This document shows, piece after piece, positions 1 through 5,550 of a DNA stretch of 5,550 nucleotides (within the stretch, counting starts at the first letter, position 1; the number at the start of each line of letters is the position of its first letter). The stretch comes from Acidobacteriota bacterium. Lineage in GTDB: Bacteria; Acidobacteriota; Terriglobia; Terriglobales; Acidobacteriaceae. The notes under the pieces were generated by a model. The model made no database searches and was not told the DNA's origin. It saw nothing but the letters and a program-made list of their open reading frames with translations. Location: positions 1 to 5,550 of the forward strand of contig JAJYSL010000299.1 of the NCBI GenBank assembly GCA_021793595.1, written 5' to 3'. Made by a program: the position numbers and the translations under genes.

Positions 1-350
1 TTCAGGAGCGGCCGTACAAAGTTCTCCTGAAAGTTTCGGGACAGTGTTGCGACAGCGCCAATTCTGATTATTTGGCGCTTCTGGAACTCGCCGCCCTTCA
101 TCAAGGCTGAGAGTTCATTGCCTGTGGCGAAGATGGTCTCCGCGTACGTCAAAGCGAGTCTGCCTGCCTCGGTAAGTTGAAGGCTCCGGCCTTCCCGGCG
201 AAATAGTGCCTGGCCTAGATCCTCTTCCAATGCTTTGATCTGTGACGATAGCGCTGACTGTGAAACATGCAGTTGGGCGGCTGTCCGGGTTAGATTGCCG
301 TCGTTAGCCACGGCCCAGAAATAGTGGAGGTGGTGATAATTAAGCTGCAT
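1..350 (-). CDS. LysR-family transcriptional regulator, NhaR-like (N-terminal part, cut by window edge)
   Basis: This is a DNA-binding transcription regulator. Only the first 116 residues lie in the window, and the frame runs open off the left edge. The start ATG (complement of 348-350) is preceded by AGGAG (complement of 359-363) at 8-base spacing. Residues 1-62 form the LysR winged helix-turn-helix: the opening LNYHHLHYFWAVA is typical of the NhaR branch, followed by the recognition-helix region TAAQLHVSQSALSSQIKALE (23-42), then LGQALFRREGR and LTEAG. From about residue 94 (IIRIGAVATLSRNF) the effector-binding domain begins. LysR proteins usually have about 300 residues, so roughly 180 are missing. 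The gene is divergent from dabB across a 90-base gap, the classic LysR arrangement, so it probably controls the dabBA operon and itself. The effector is unknown; a carbon or ion signal would be inference only. Confidence 0.93.
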   Translation of the reverse strand, partial: MQLNYHHLHYFWAVANDGNLTRTAAQLHVSQSALSSQIKALEEDLGQALFRREGRSLQLTEAGRLALTYAETIFATGNELSALMKGGEFQKRQIIRIGAVATLSRNFQENFVRPLL

Positions 351-366
351 TAATCGTTCTCCTGAA

Positions 367-379
367 TCGAACGTTCTGA
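367..379. promoter_or_regulatory. Candidate LysR-type operator (T-N11-A box)
   Basis: TCGAACGTTCTGA fits the T-N11-A pattern of LysR-type binding sites. Its core GAACGTTC (369-376) is a perfect 8-base palindrome, and the flanking TC and GA extend the dyad apart from one unpaired T at 377. It lies just upstream of the regulator's ribosome binding site, where it could mediate autoregulation, and 61 bases before the preferred dabB start. Assignment is by pattern and position only. Confidence 0.4.
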
Positions 380-425
380 TCTAAAAAATCTATTTTACAG
401 AAGTGCTGGAGTGGTCGAAAGTGGT

Positions 426-438
426 AGGAGAGGAAAGG
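426..438 (+). promoter_or_regulatory. Ribosome binding site that sets the dabB start
   Basis: The purine-rich run AGGAGAGGAAAGG ends two bases before ATG at 441; its strongest part, AGGAG (426-430), is 10 bases away. It supports ATG 441 over the in-frame GTG at 411, which has no comparable Shine-Dalgarno sequence. A second in-frame ATG at 447 could also use this site. Confidence 0.7.
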
Positions 439-440
439 AC

Positions 441-2108
441 ATGGATATGGTTCACCTGCATCAAATTGGGGTCCACCGTACGGCGACTGCGCTCGGGACT
501 CCATCGATTCTGTATTTTCTCGGGGCCACGGCGGGGCAACTCGCCTCCTCTCGGAAGATCAGGTGTTGCAGCGCTTGGAAGCTGGCTTGTCACGCGACTA
601 CGCTGTCGCTTCTTTTCTCGCTTGCTTGCTTCGCCGATGCAGTGTTGTATCTGCCAACTCTTGCTCATAAGCCCGAGATAGCGACGTTGGCGACCTTGGG
701 GCCTGTGCACCTTAGCTTTCGTTTGGACCTGATTGAGTCTCTGATGCTATTACTCGTCAGTTTTCTCGGCTGGGTCATCGTGCACTATTCCCGTGCCTAC
801 ATGGCAGGTGATACGAAGGAGCGCTACTATGCAGGCCAAGTGATGCAAACGCTTGCTGCGGTAAGCCTGCTCGTAGTCACGAATAATCTCATCATCATGC
901 TCGGGGCATGGGTGCTTACCAGCTTGTCACTTCATGGACTCTTGACGCTTTATCCCCATCGTCAGGCTGCGGTAATTACAGCCCACAAGAAGTTCCTGGC
1001 AAGCAGGCTCGCAGACCTTACGCTGCTGAGCGCTGTTCTTCTGCTCGGGGCCAAGTCAGGCAGCTTTGAGATTGACCAGATCATTAAGTACCTTGCGGGA
1101 TCCCATCCTGTATCTCTGGCAGTGCATGTTGCAGCCTTTCTCCTGGTGATGAGTGCTGCAATCAAGTGCGCTCAACTACCGCTGCACGGCTGGCTAATCC
1201 AAGTGATGGAGGCACCGACGCCCGTGTCCGCCCTGCTTCACGCAGGCGTGGTGAATCTGGGAGGTTTCATAATCATTCGCCTGGCCCCCGTTATCAACAG
1301 TACACCTGCAGCACAATCGTTCCTTGTCACGGTTGGTTGCCTGACGGCAGTCATCGGCTCCCTGGTCATGACCACGCGCATCAGCATCAAGGTTCATCTG
1401 GCATGGTCGACCTGCGCCCAGATGGGTTTCATGCTGCTGGAGTGTGGTCTGAGCCTGTACGGACTTGCCTTTTTGCATTTATTGGCGCACTCGCTTTACA
1501 AGGCACACGCATTTCTAAGCTCGGGTGAAACGGTCGATGAGGCCAAAGTGAAGCGCATGTTGCCTCCGCGCCCTCAACCCAATCTTTCTACATTGATTGG
1601 GGGCGGGCTTTGCGGGCTGCTTGTAGCAGGAGCGGGCGCAATGCTTTGGCAGGGTCGTGGTCACGTCCATCCCGACGCGATGCTCTGCATCACAATCGTT
1701 GGTCTGGCACTTGCAGGACTACTGACAGCCGCGATGACGACGCGCACGATACGTTCCTCGTCGCTGATTGCTGCATTGGGTCTCGGTGTCAGCATACTCT
1801 ACTTTGGCTACGACACACTGTTTCAGTGGATCGTGCCGATGTCGGGAGGGCCCCCCCCACACCCATGGGCCTCGCTGGCATTCACCGCCGGATGCTTTGT
1901 GCTGCTCTTTTTCCTCCAAACAGTGCTTCTCATGCGACCACTCGGTCGATTAGCGCGGAGGTTGTATCCATGGTTCTACGCGGGACTTTATCTCGATGAA
2001 CTTTTTACGCGAGCGACGTTTCGTCTCTGGCCCGCTCGTCGCATCGCGAAATTAGAACTTCGCCGGGATGCAATCCGGACCTTTGAACCAGAAGGAGCGA
2101 GCCAATGA
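441..2108 (+). CDS. dabB: DAB inorganic-carbon transporter, membrane subunit DabB (NuoL/MrpA-like)
   Basis: This is a multi-pass inner-membrane protein of the proton-conducting NADH-quinone oxidoreductase/Mrp antiporter superfamily. It is thought to supply cation flow that drives CO2-to-bicarbonate conversion by its partner DabA. From ATG 441 it has 555 residues. The central antiporter domain is clear: AWVLTSLSLHGLL (156-168), KKFLASRLADL (183-193), IKCAQLPLHGWL (241-252) with K242 matching the NuoL TM7 lysine, MEAPTPVSALLHAG (256-269), and HLLAHSLYKAHAFLSSG (346-362) with K354 matching the discontinuous-helix lysine. Hydrophobic segments continue to about residue 498, followed by a basic, non-membrane tail. 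Where NuoL has a TM5 glutamate (GWE), this protein reads AWV (V158 by eye). It is shorter than NuoL (about 610) and lacks the long lateral-helix extension. It overlaps dabA by 4 bases. The neighbouring DUF2309 gene rules out a complex I or Mrp role. Confidence 0.93.
   Translation: MDMVHLHQIGVHRTATALGTPSILYFLGATAGQLASSRKIRCCSAWKLACHATTLSLLFSLACFADAVLYLPTLAHKPEIATLATLGPVHLSFRLDLIESLMLLLVSFLGWVIVHYSRAYMAGDTKERYYAGQVMQTLAAVSLLVVTNNLIIMLGAWVLTSLSLHGLLTLYPHRQAAVITAHKKFLASRLADLTLLSAVLLLGAKSGSFEIDQIIKYLAGSHPVSLAVHVAAFLLVMSAAIKCAQLPLHGWLIQVMEAPTPVSALLHAGVVNLGGFIIIRLAPVINSTPAAQSFLVTVGCLTAVIGSLVMTTRISIKVHLAWSTCAQMGFMLLECGLSLYGLAFLHLLAHSLYKAHAFLSSGETVDEAKVKRMLPPRPQPNLSTLIGGGLCGLLVAGAGAMLWQGRGHVHPDAMLCITIVGLALAGLLTAAMTTRTIRSSSLIAALGLGVSILYFGYDTLFQWIVPMSGGPPPHPWASLAFTAGCFVLLFFLQTVLLMRPLGRLARRLYPWFYAGLYLDELFTRATFRLWPARRIAKLELRRDAIRTFEPEGASQ
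1851..1858 (+). repeat. C8 homopolymer inside dabB
   Basis: Eight consecutive C bases follow GGAGGG within dabB, encoding part of SGGPPPHPW (residues 468-476) in a loop between membrane segments. The frame is intact as given. A one-base slip here would truncate DabB near its last membrane segment and would uncouple dabA translation. This could be only chance, or a weak site for replication or sequencing slippage. Confidence 0.85.
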
Positions 2109-4645
2109 GTATCCCTGCCAAAGAGTTGATCCCCGTTAGGGGTCCAGGTGCTGTGAATGCAGCCATCGATATGGCCTGCTCTCACATCGCTCCAACCTGG
2201 CCCTTGGATCAGTTCATCGCGGTCAACCCCTACTGGGGCTTCATTGGAACTTCAATTGATCGGGTTTCGCGGCGTCTTATTGCTTACACAGGTTCGCCCA
2301 TGGTGATGCCACGTAGCTTCTATGGAGAACAATGGAAGCTGGGCACTTTGCGCTCAGAGCATCTTGAAGAAGCGTTGCGGAGAGCGAAGTCTCCTCTTTC
2401 AATGCCGGAGCTTCTCTGTGGAATTAACAGAGAGATCGTTTCTGCTCCGAAAGTCCCCCTTATGACTGGCATCGCCGATGCCCAGCGAGATTTGCTGCAT
2501 GGGATGTCGATCAGCGCCTTCGTTATACACAATGTAAGCCAGCACTGTGCTTCGTATTTCGATCAATTCCAGTCCGCTTGGGAGACGCAACACAAGGAGA
2601 ACCTCTATCAAAGCTGGCTACATCATGCACGTGCCGACATGAGTCCGCGGCTGCTGATGGGCATCCACAAGATGCGTCACTTTGCGCGTTCCTTACCCGA
2701 GGAACCGAACGCTCTGATCGAACGTGCCTTGCAGTTCCTGTCTGTCCCAGCGTGGGCATGGAATGACTACTTGACTTCGCTTCTGATGGACATCAATGGC
2801 TGGGCTTCATGGTGCGCTTATCAGCGCTGGCAGGCGCAGCTGTACCAACGAGAGGATAACCACATCGTTCAACTGCTGGCCATCCGCCTGGCCTGGGAGC
2901 AGTTTGCGTCCGAGCATCTGGTTCCAGCCAAAGGACGAACCGCATGGAAGAATGCATGGGACAGCCTTGGACCGCATTTGAATCAGGCGTCAACACAGAG
3001 TTCAATTGACTGGATCTTCCAGGAGGCCATGGAAATCTCGTACCAGGAGGAGCTCGGCCTGTCTCTTTCACGCCGATCCGAGCATTTGTCTCTTGTCTCT
3101 ACCGATGTTCCGGCTGTGCAGGCCGTCTTCTGTATTGATGTTCGGTCGGAGATGTTTCGCCGCGCACTGGAAAGTTGCTCAGACTCTGTTCAAACGATGG
3201 GTTTTGCCGGCTTCTTCGGACTACCCATCTCCTTTACTTCACTCGGCACGGACGCACAGTACCCGCAACTCCCTGGCTTGCTCGCCCCGAGAGTTCGTGT
3301 ATCAGAGAGCACCGGATCGAATGAGACGGATGAGCGCATCGCAGTTGATAGAAAGAATCGCACCAGCCTACAGAATCTCTGGAAGATTTTTCGATCATCG
3401 GCAACTTCGATGTTCACTTTTGTGGAGTCGTGTGGCTTCCTTTATGCTGGTCTGCTCCTGAAGAGAACGCTGCACCTGTCGAGCAACAAGAGGCAAGCAG
3501 TCAGGAATAAACGCAGTCAGCATAACGTGCTGCGTCCAACCATCTGCCACAGTGAAGAAGATGAGTCGCCTTCGGTGGAAACCATGTGTGGACTTCTGGC
3601 AGGAATTCTCCGAAACATGAGCCTAACAACCGGATTTGCCCGCCTGCTGGTGTTGACCGGGCATGGCAGCCGCACAGTCAATAATCCACACGCAGCCGGA
3701 CTCAACTGTGGCGCATGCGGCGGGCGGACGGGTGAAGTGAACGCACGGCTGCTGGCCGGGCTTCTCAGCGATCCGGCCATTCGGACTGGGCTTGATGCGC
3801 AGGGCATCGCAATTCCCGCCACGACTTATGTCCTCGCCGCTTTGCACAACACTACAACAGATGAAGTCACACTCTTTGATACTGACTTACTTCCGTCGAG
3901 CCACGCCGCAGATCTCAGGCATTTAAAACAGTGGCTTGAGGAAGCCGGCCATCGGACACGTAAGGAACGTGCCGCATCTCTCGGCATCGATGTGGACAAA
4001 GTCGCGGACCGCGCAGACCTCCTTCGTAAATTCCAGGCGCGCAGCCGGGACTGGTCACAAGTGAGGCCGGAATGGGGTCTCGCAAATAATGCTGCGTTCC
4101 TGATTGCCCCCCGCGCGCGAAGCCGTGGAATTAATATGCATGGTCGTGTGTTCCTGCATGAGTACCGCAGCGAACTTGACCCGAATGGCAGCGTTTTGGA
4201 GGCGATCATGACGGCTCCAATGCTCGTCACCAACTGGATCAACATGCAGTACTACGCGTCTACCGTGGACAACCAGCTCTATGGCAGCGGCAACAAGGTA
4301 CTGCATAACGTAGTAGGCGGCCGAATCGGTGTCTTCGAAGGCAACGGCGGCGATCTTCGGATTGGTTTACCGTTGCAGTCTTTGCACGATGGAAAAGCGC
4401 TTCGTCATACACCTCTGCGGCTTAGCGTCTTCATCGAGGCGCCTCAGTGCTCAATCCAAGCCGTGATTGCGAAACATGAAGTCGTCCGCAACCTGGTGCA
4501 CAACGGCTGGATTCATCTGTTGCAAATCACGCCTGAGAAGGGAGATATTGCACGCTACTGGAATGGCAGCTGGGAGCCGTTTTCACCCCGGTCCGTTGAA
4601 GCATGCGAGGAGAGTTCTGTCCTCGCAGGAGCGTCTCATGCGTAA
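2105..4645 (+). CDS. dabA: DAB inorganic-carbon transporter, DabA subunit (DUF2309/UPF0753, zinc-binding)
   Basis: DabA is the peripheral, cytoplasm-facing subunit of the DAB complex. It carries a beta-carbonic-anhydrase-like zinc site and is thought to convert CO2 to bicarbonate only when coupled to DabB. The protein has 846 residues, close to the 830 of Halothiobacillus neapolitanus DabA. Family hallmarks appear in order: WPLDQFIAVNPYWGF (32-46), WIFQEAMEISYQ (303-314), FCIDVRSE (342-349), TMGFAGFFGLP, GHGSRTVNNPHAAGLNCGACGG (from 519), then MHGRVFLHEY (678-687), WINMQYYASTVDN (711-723) and HNVVGGRIGVFEGN (734-747). The expected zinc and active-site residues are all present: C343, D345, H520 and C535, matching C351, D353, H524 and C539 of the characterised protein with the same H-to-C spacing. 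The start ATG at 2105 overlaps the dabB stop (ATGA), and AAGGAG (2092-2097) lies 7 bases upstream. The product looks intact and functional. Confidence 0.97.
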   Translation: MSIPAKELIPVRGPGAVNAAIDMACSHIAPTWPLDQFIAVNPYWGFIGTSIDRVSRRLIAYTGSPMVMPRSFYGEQWKLGTLRSEHLEEALRRAKSPLSMPELLCGINREIVSAPKVPLMTGIADAQRDLLHGMSISAFVIHNVSQHCASYFDQFQSAWETQHKENLYQSWLHHARADMSPRLLMGIHKMRHFARSLPEEPNALIERALQFLSVPAWAWNDYLTSLLMDINGWASWCAYQRWQAQLYQREDNHIVQLLAIRLAWEQFASEHLVPAKGRTAWKNAWDSLGPHLNQASTQSSIDWIFQEAMEISYQEELGLSLSRRSEHLSLVSTDVPAVQAVFCIDVRSEMFRRALESCSDSVQTMGFAGFFGLPISFTSLGTDAQYPQLPGLLAPRVRVSESTGSNETDERIAVDRKNRTSLQNLWKIFRSSATSMFTFVESCGFLYAGLLLKRTLHLSSNKRQAVRNKRSQHNVLRPTICHSEEDESPSVETMCGLLAGILRNMSLTTGFARLLVLTGHGSRTVNNPHAAGLNCGACGGRTGEVNARLLAGLLSDPAIRTGLDAQGIAIPATTYVLAALHNTTTDEVTLFDTDLLPSSHAADLRHLKQWLEEAGHRTRKERAASLGIDVDKVADRADLLRKFQARSRDWSQVRPEWGLANNAAFLIAPRARSRGINMHGRVFLHEYRSELDPNGSVLEAIMTAPMLVTNWINMQYYASTVDNQLYGSGNKVLHNVVGGRIGVFEGNGGDLRIGLPLQSLHDGKALRHTPLRLSVFIEAPQCSIQAVIAKHEVVRNLVHNGWIHLLQITPEKGDIARYWNGSWEPFSPRSVEACEESSVLAGASHA

Positions 4646-5174
4646 ACTGCTTCTGGTTGGAGACGAAGGCTATCTTGAGCGCTCGCTTCAGGATGTCCAG
4701 AATTTACTTTGGTGCGTGGGTAGGCAATCTGAGCCAGATGCGATAGGCGACCTTCTTGCTGTGATCGTTATGCCATCAGCAGCTATGGAGCGCCTTGCCT
4801 CGCAAATTCAGCCTTGTGATCTCACGAGTGTCACCCATGGGGACAGGCTGTTCAGCGCTGAATCAATCTCCGTAAACGGTAGATGGTTACTGCTGACACT
4901 GCATCGGGCCGACCTGCTTGAACCGACTTCACGCCATGAATGCTTGAGTCGCATCCTGACTATCCTTCGCGATGAGCGATATGTGCAAAGCCTGGCCAAT
5001 GTCTTTCCGGTATTTCCATTCGAAGAAGCTGCGGAGTCGATGGCAGAACAGCTGGATTATTTGGGCTGCGAACATCCTGATGTATTAGCAACCAACGTTT
5101 TGCTGTTCTACCGTCACAAGGTCTACCCATCTTCCACGTCGATCCGACTTATGTCCATTCGACAGTTTCAATAG
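4638..5174 (+). CDS. Unrecognised 178-residue protein, third gene of the dabBA operon
   Basis: I do not recognise this family. The chosen start is ATG 4638, which has AGGAG (4627-4631) 6 bases upstream and lies inside the last codons of dabA (8-base overlap), so translation is probably coupled. The frame extends open upstream to an ATG at 4467, but that stretch lies inside dabA and reads like an out-of-frame product. The protein appears soluble, with no signal peptide or convincing membrane helix. It has mixed alpha/beta character: an N-terminal hydrophobic strand with a turn (RKLLLVGDEG, 2-11), a second strand region (DLLAVIVMP, 38-46), a central RWLLLTLHRADLLEP (82-96), a helical stretch RILTILRDERYVQSLANVF (105-123), and an acidic helix FEEAAESMAEQLDYLG (128-143). 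C26, C60, C102 and C144 are scattered and show no zinc-ribbon spacing. It is too long and the wrong pattern for a PII protein. Its position argues for a role in DAB assembly or control. Confidence 0.8.
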   Translation: MRKLLLVGDEGYLERSLQDVQNLLWCVGRQSEPDAIGDLLAVIVMPSAAMERLASQIQPCDLTSVTHGDRLFSAESISVNGRWLLLTLHRADLLEPTSRHECLSRILTILRDERYVQSLANVFPVFPFEEAAESMAEQLDYLGCEHPDVLATNVLLFYRHKVYPSSTSIRLMSIRQFQ

Positions 5175-5182
5175 AGGCCTCT
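5173..5182. repeat. Perfect 10-base palindrome AGAGGCCTCT at the operon end
   Basis: This perfect palindrome overlaps the TAG stop (5172-5174) of the third gene. It has no loop to speak of and no following T run, so it is not a standard intrinsic terminator. I saw no other terminator just downstream of the operon. Confidence 0.5.
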
Positions 5183-5199
5183 CCACAGATTCTCATTTG

Positions 5200-5550
5200 A
5201 TGGCAAATCGCCAAGTCACTCAATCAGAAACCCAGAGCCGATACGTCGCCGCATCGGATCAGGACGCTACGCTCCCCCAAATAAGGGCCGTCGCAAGGAA
5301 CTGCCGTCGCGTTTTCGTCCGGGCGGACGAAGATCCCCCGGCCACTACCGCCCGCGCGCCAGCGGGCGCCAGCTCAATCTCAACCAGCCTGGGCCACAGC
5401 TTTCCCGTCACAAACAAACGGTTCTGCCCGCTGCCCTGCCGGGACACGCTTCCACTGCGGTCAGCGCGGGCGCGCCGGCCGCAGTTGGAAAAACACGCCG
5501 CCTGCGGGCTCTACCTACTCGCCCGCAGAAGCCGCCTTCTTGTGCTCCAC
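5200..5550 (+). CDS. Doubtful open frame running off the right edge
   Basis: From ATG 5200 this frame stays open for 117 codons to the window end. There is no useful Shine-Dalgarno sequence before the ATG. The translation starts MANRQVTQSETQSRYVAASD and becomes rich in Arg, Cys, Pro and Ala, as is common when GC-rich non-coding or antisense DNA is translated. Stops are rare by chance at this GC content. No domain is recognised. It is listed because a partial gene cannot be excluded. Confidence 0.2.
   Translation, partial: MANRQVTQSETQSRYVAASDQDATLPQIRAVARNCRRVFVRADEDPPATTARAPAGASSISTSLGHSFPVTNKRFCPLPCRDTLPLRSARARRPQLEKHAACGLYLLARRSRLLVLH
5314..5331. repeat. Hairpin-forming inverted repeat, 8-base arms
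   Basis: TTCGTCCG (5314-5321) and CGGACGAA (5324-5331) are perfect inverted copies separated by GG. No T run follows on either strand, so a standard intrinsic terminator is unlikely. Confidence 0.6.
5349..5368. repeat. Inverted repeat, 7-base GC arms
   Basis: CGCCCGC (5349-5355) and GCGGGCG (5362-5368) are perfect inverted copies around a 6-base loop. In such GC-rich sequence short dyads also arise by chance, so function is uncertain. Confidence 0.5.
5502..5528. repeat. Inverted repeat, 8-base GC arms
   Basis: CTGCGGGC (5502-5509) and GCCCGCAG (5521-5528) pair perfectly around an 11-base loop. It could lie just past the end of a leftward gene entering from the right edge (stop near 5515). 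It has no T run. Confidence 0.5.

Larger units (their letters stand above)
351..440. promoter_or_regulatory. Divergent intergenic control region between lysR-type gene and dabB
   Basis: This 90-base gap must hold the promoters of both divergent genes. It contains an AT-rich patch (380-397) between GC-balanced flanks, a candidate LysR box (367-379), and two copies of CGTTCT (355-360 and 372-377). TTCTG (374-378) and CAGAA (398-402) form a further 5-base inverted pair around the AT-rich patch. On the minus strand, TAAAAT (complement of 392-397) could serve as a -10 element for the regulator. I found no strong -35 match for either direction, which would fit activator-dependent transcription, but the promoter positions are not established. 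Confidence 0.6.
5175..5550. other. Region without a confident gene; GC-rich and rich in inverted repeats from about 5280
   Basis: After the operon, about 100 bases of ordinary composition are followed by a GC-rich stretch (about 68 percent for 5281-5550 by hand count, against about 52 percent in a sampled line of the third gene). It contains three short perfect inverted repeats and GC-only runs such as the GGCGCGCC-type palindrome near 5469. A leftward frame of 62 codons from GTG 5447 to 5259 shows no recognisable protein. Another leftward frame enters from the right edge and stops at 5515-5517 after VEHKKAASAGE; it could be the tail of an outside gene. The shift may mark non-coding repeats or the edge of a different DNA segment. 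Confidence 0.5.

Noticed and set aside
411..440. GTG at 411 as the dabB start, adding 10 residues
   Set aside because: No good Shine-Dalgarno sequence precedes it, the added residues are not hydrophobic, and a strong AGGAG-rich site sits directly before ATG 441.
1166..1528. 120-codon rightward frame inside dabB
   Set aside because: It overlaps the most conserved part of DabB in another frame and its product shows no domain; it is a shadow of the real gene.
441..2108. Complex I subunit NuoL or Mrp antiporter MrpA
   Set aside because: The membrane domain belongs to that superfamily, but the gene overlaps a DUF2309 gene and no nuo or mrp neighbours are present. Length and the AWVLTS motif fit DabB better.
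3826..4245. 139-codon leftward open frame antisense to dabA
   Set aside because: It lies entirely within conserved dabA sequence, and its translation is Arg/Ser/Ala-rich with no recognisable domain, as expected of an antisense shadow.
4467..4637. Upstream extension of the third gene to ATG 4467
   Set aside because: The stretch lies wholly within dabA in another frame and has no suitable ribosome site; ATG 4638 has AGGAG at 6-base spacing.
4638..5174. PII-like or carbonic anhydrase protein
   Set aside because: PII proteins have about 110 residues with a characteristic T-loop pattern that is absent, and no Cys-Asp-x-Arg or His-x2-Cys zinc motif of beta carbonic anhydrases is present.
5314..5331. 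Intrinsic terminator for the operon
   Set aside because: The stem is perfect but no T run follows on either strand, and it lies about 140 bases past the last stop.

Overview
The window holds a compact inorganic-carbon uptake locus of the DAB (DABs accumulate bicarbonate) type. A divergent LysR-family regulator lies on the left. To its right are three tightly overlapping rightward genes: dabB (a NuoL/MrpA-like membrane subunit), dabA (a DUF2309/UPF0753 protein with a beta-carbonic-anhydrase-like zinc site), and a 178-residue protein I do not recognise. The host looks like a Gram-negative bacterium of moderate GC content, because the regulator is of the LysR/NhaR kind common in Proteobacteria and the start sites have strong Shine-Dalgarno sequences. 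DAB loci occur in chemolithoautotrophs and in heterotrophs, so the lifestyle cannot be read from this window. No carboxysome, RuBisCO, PII or SbtA gene is visible.

Layout: 1-350 (minus) is the N-terminal part of the LysR regulator, cut by the window edge. 351-440 is the shared divergent control region, with a palindromic LysR-box candidate. 441-2108 (plus) is dabB. 2105-4645 (plus) is dabA, overlapping dabB by 4 bases (ATGA). 4638-5174 (plus) is the unknown third gene, overlapping dabA by 8 bases. 5175-5550 has no confident gene. From about 5280 it becomes clearly GC-richer (about 68 percent by hand count of 5281-5550) and carries several short perfect inverted repeats. One rightward frame stays open from 5200 to the window end, but its translation does not look like a convincing protein.

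How the genes fit together: in characterised DAB systems, DabA is a zinc protein that is thought to hydrate CO2 to bicarbonate vectorially, and DabB is the cation-translocating membrane partner that supplies the energy. The overlaps suggest that dabB, dabA and the third gene are translated together from one message. The divergent LysR regulator is the obvious candidate controller. The most interesting unexplained item is the third gene: its position makes it a candidate accessory or regulatory part of the DAB complex.
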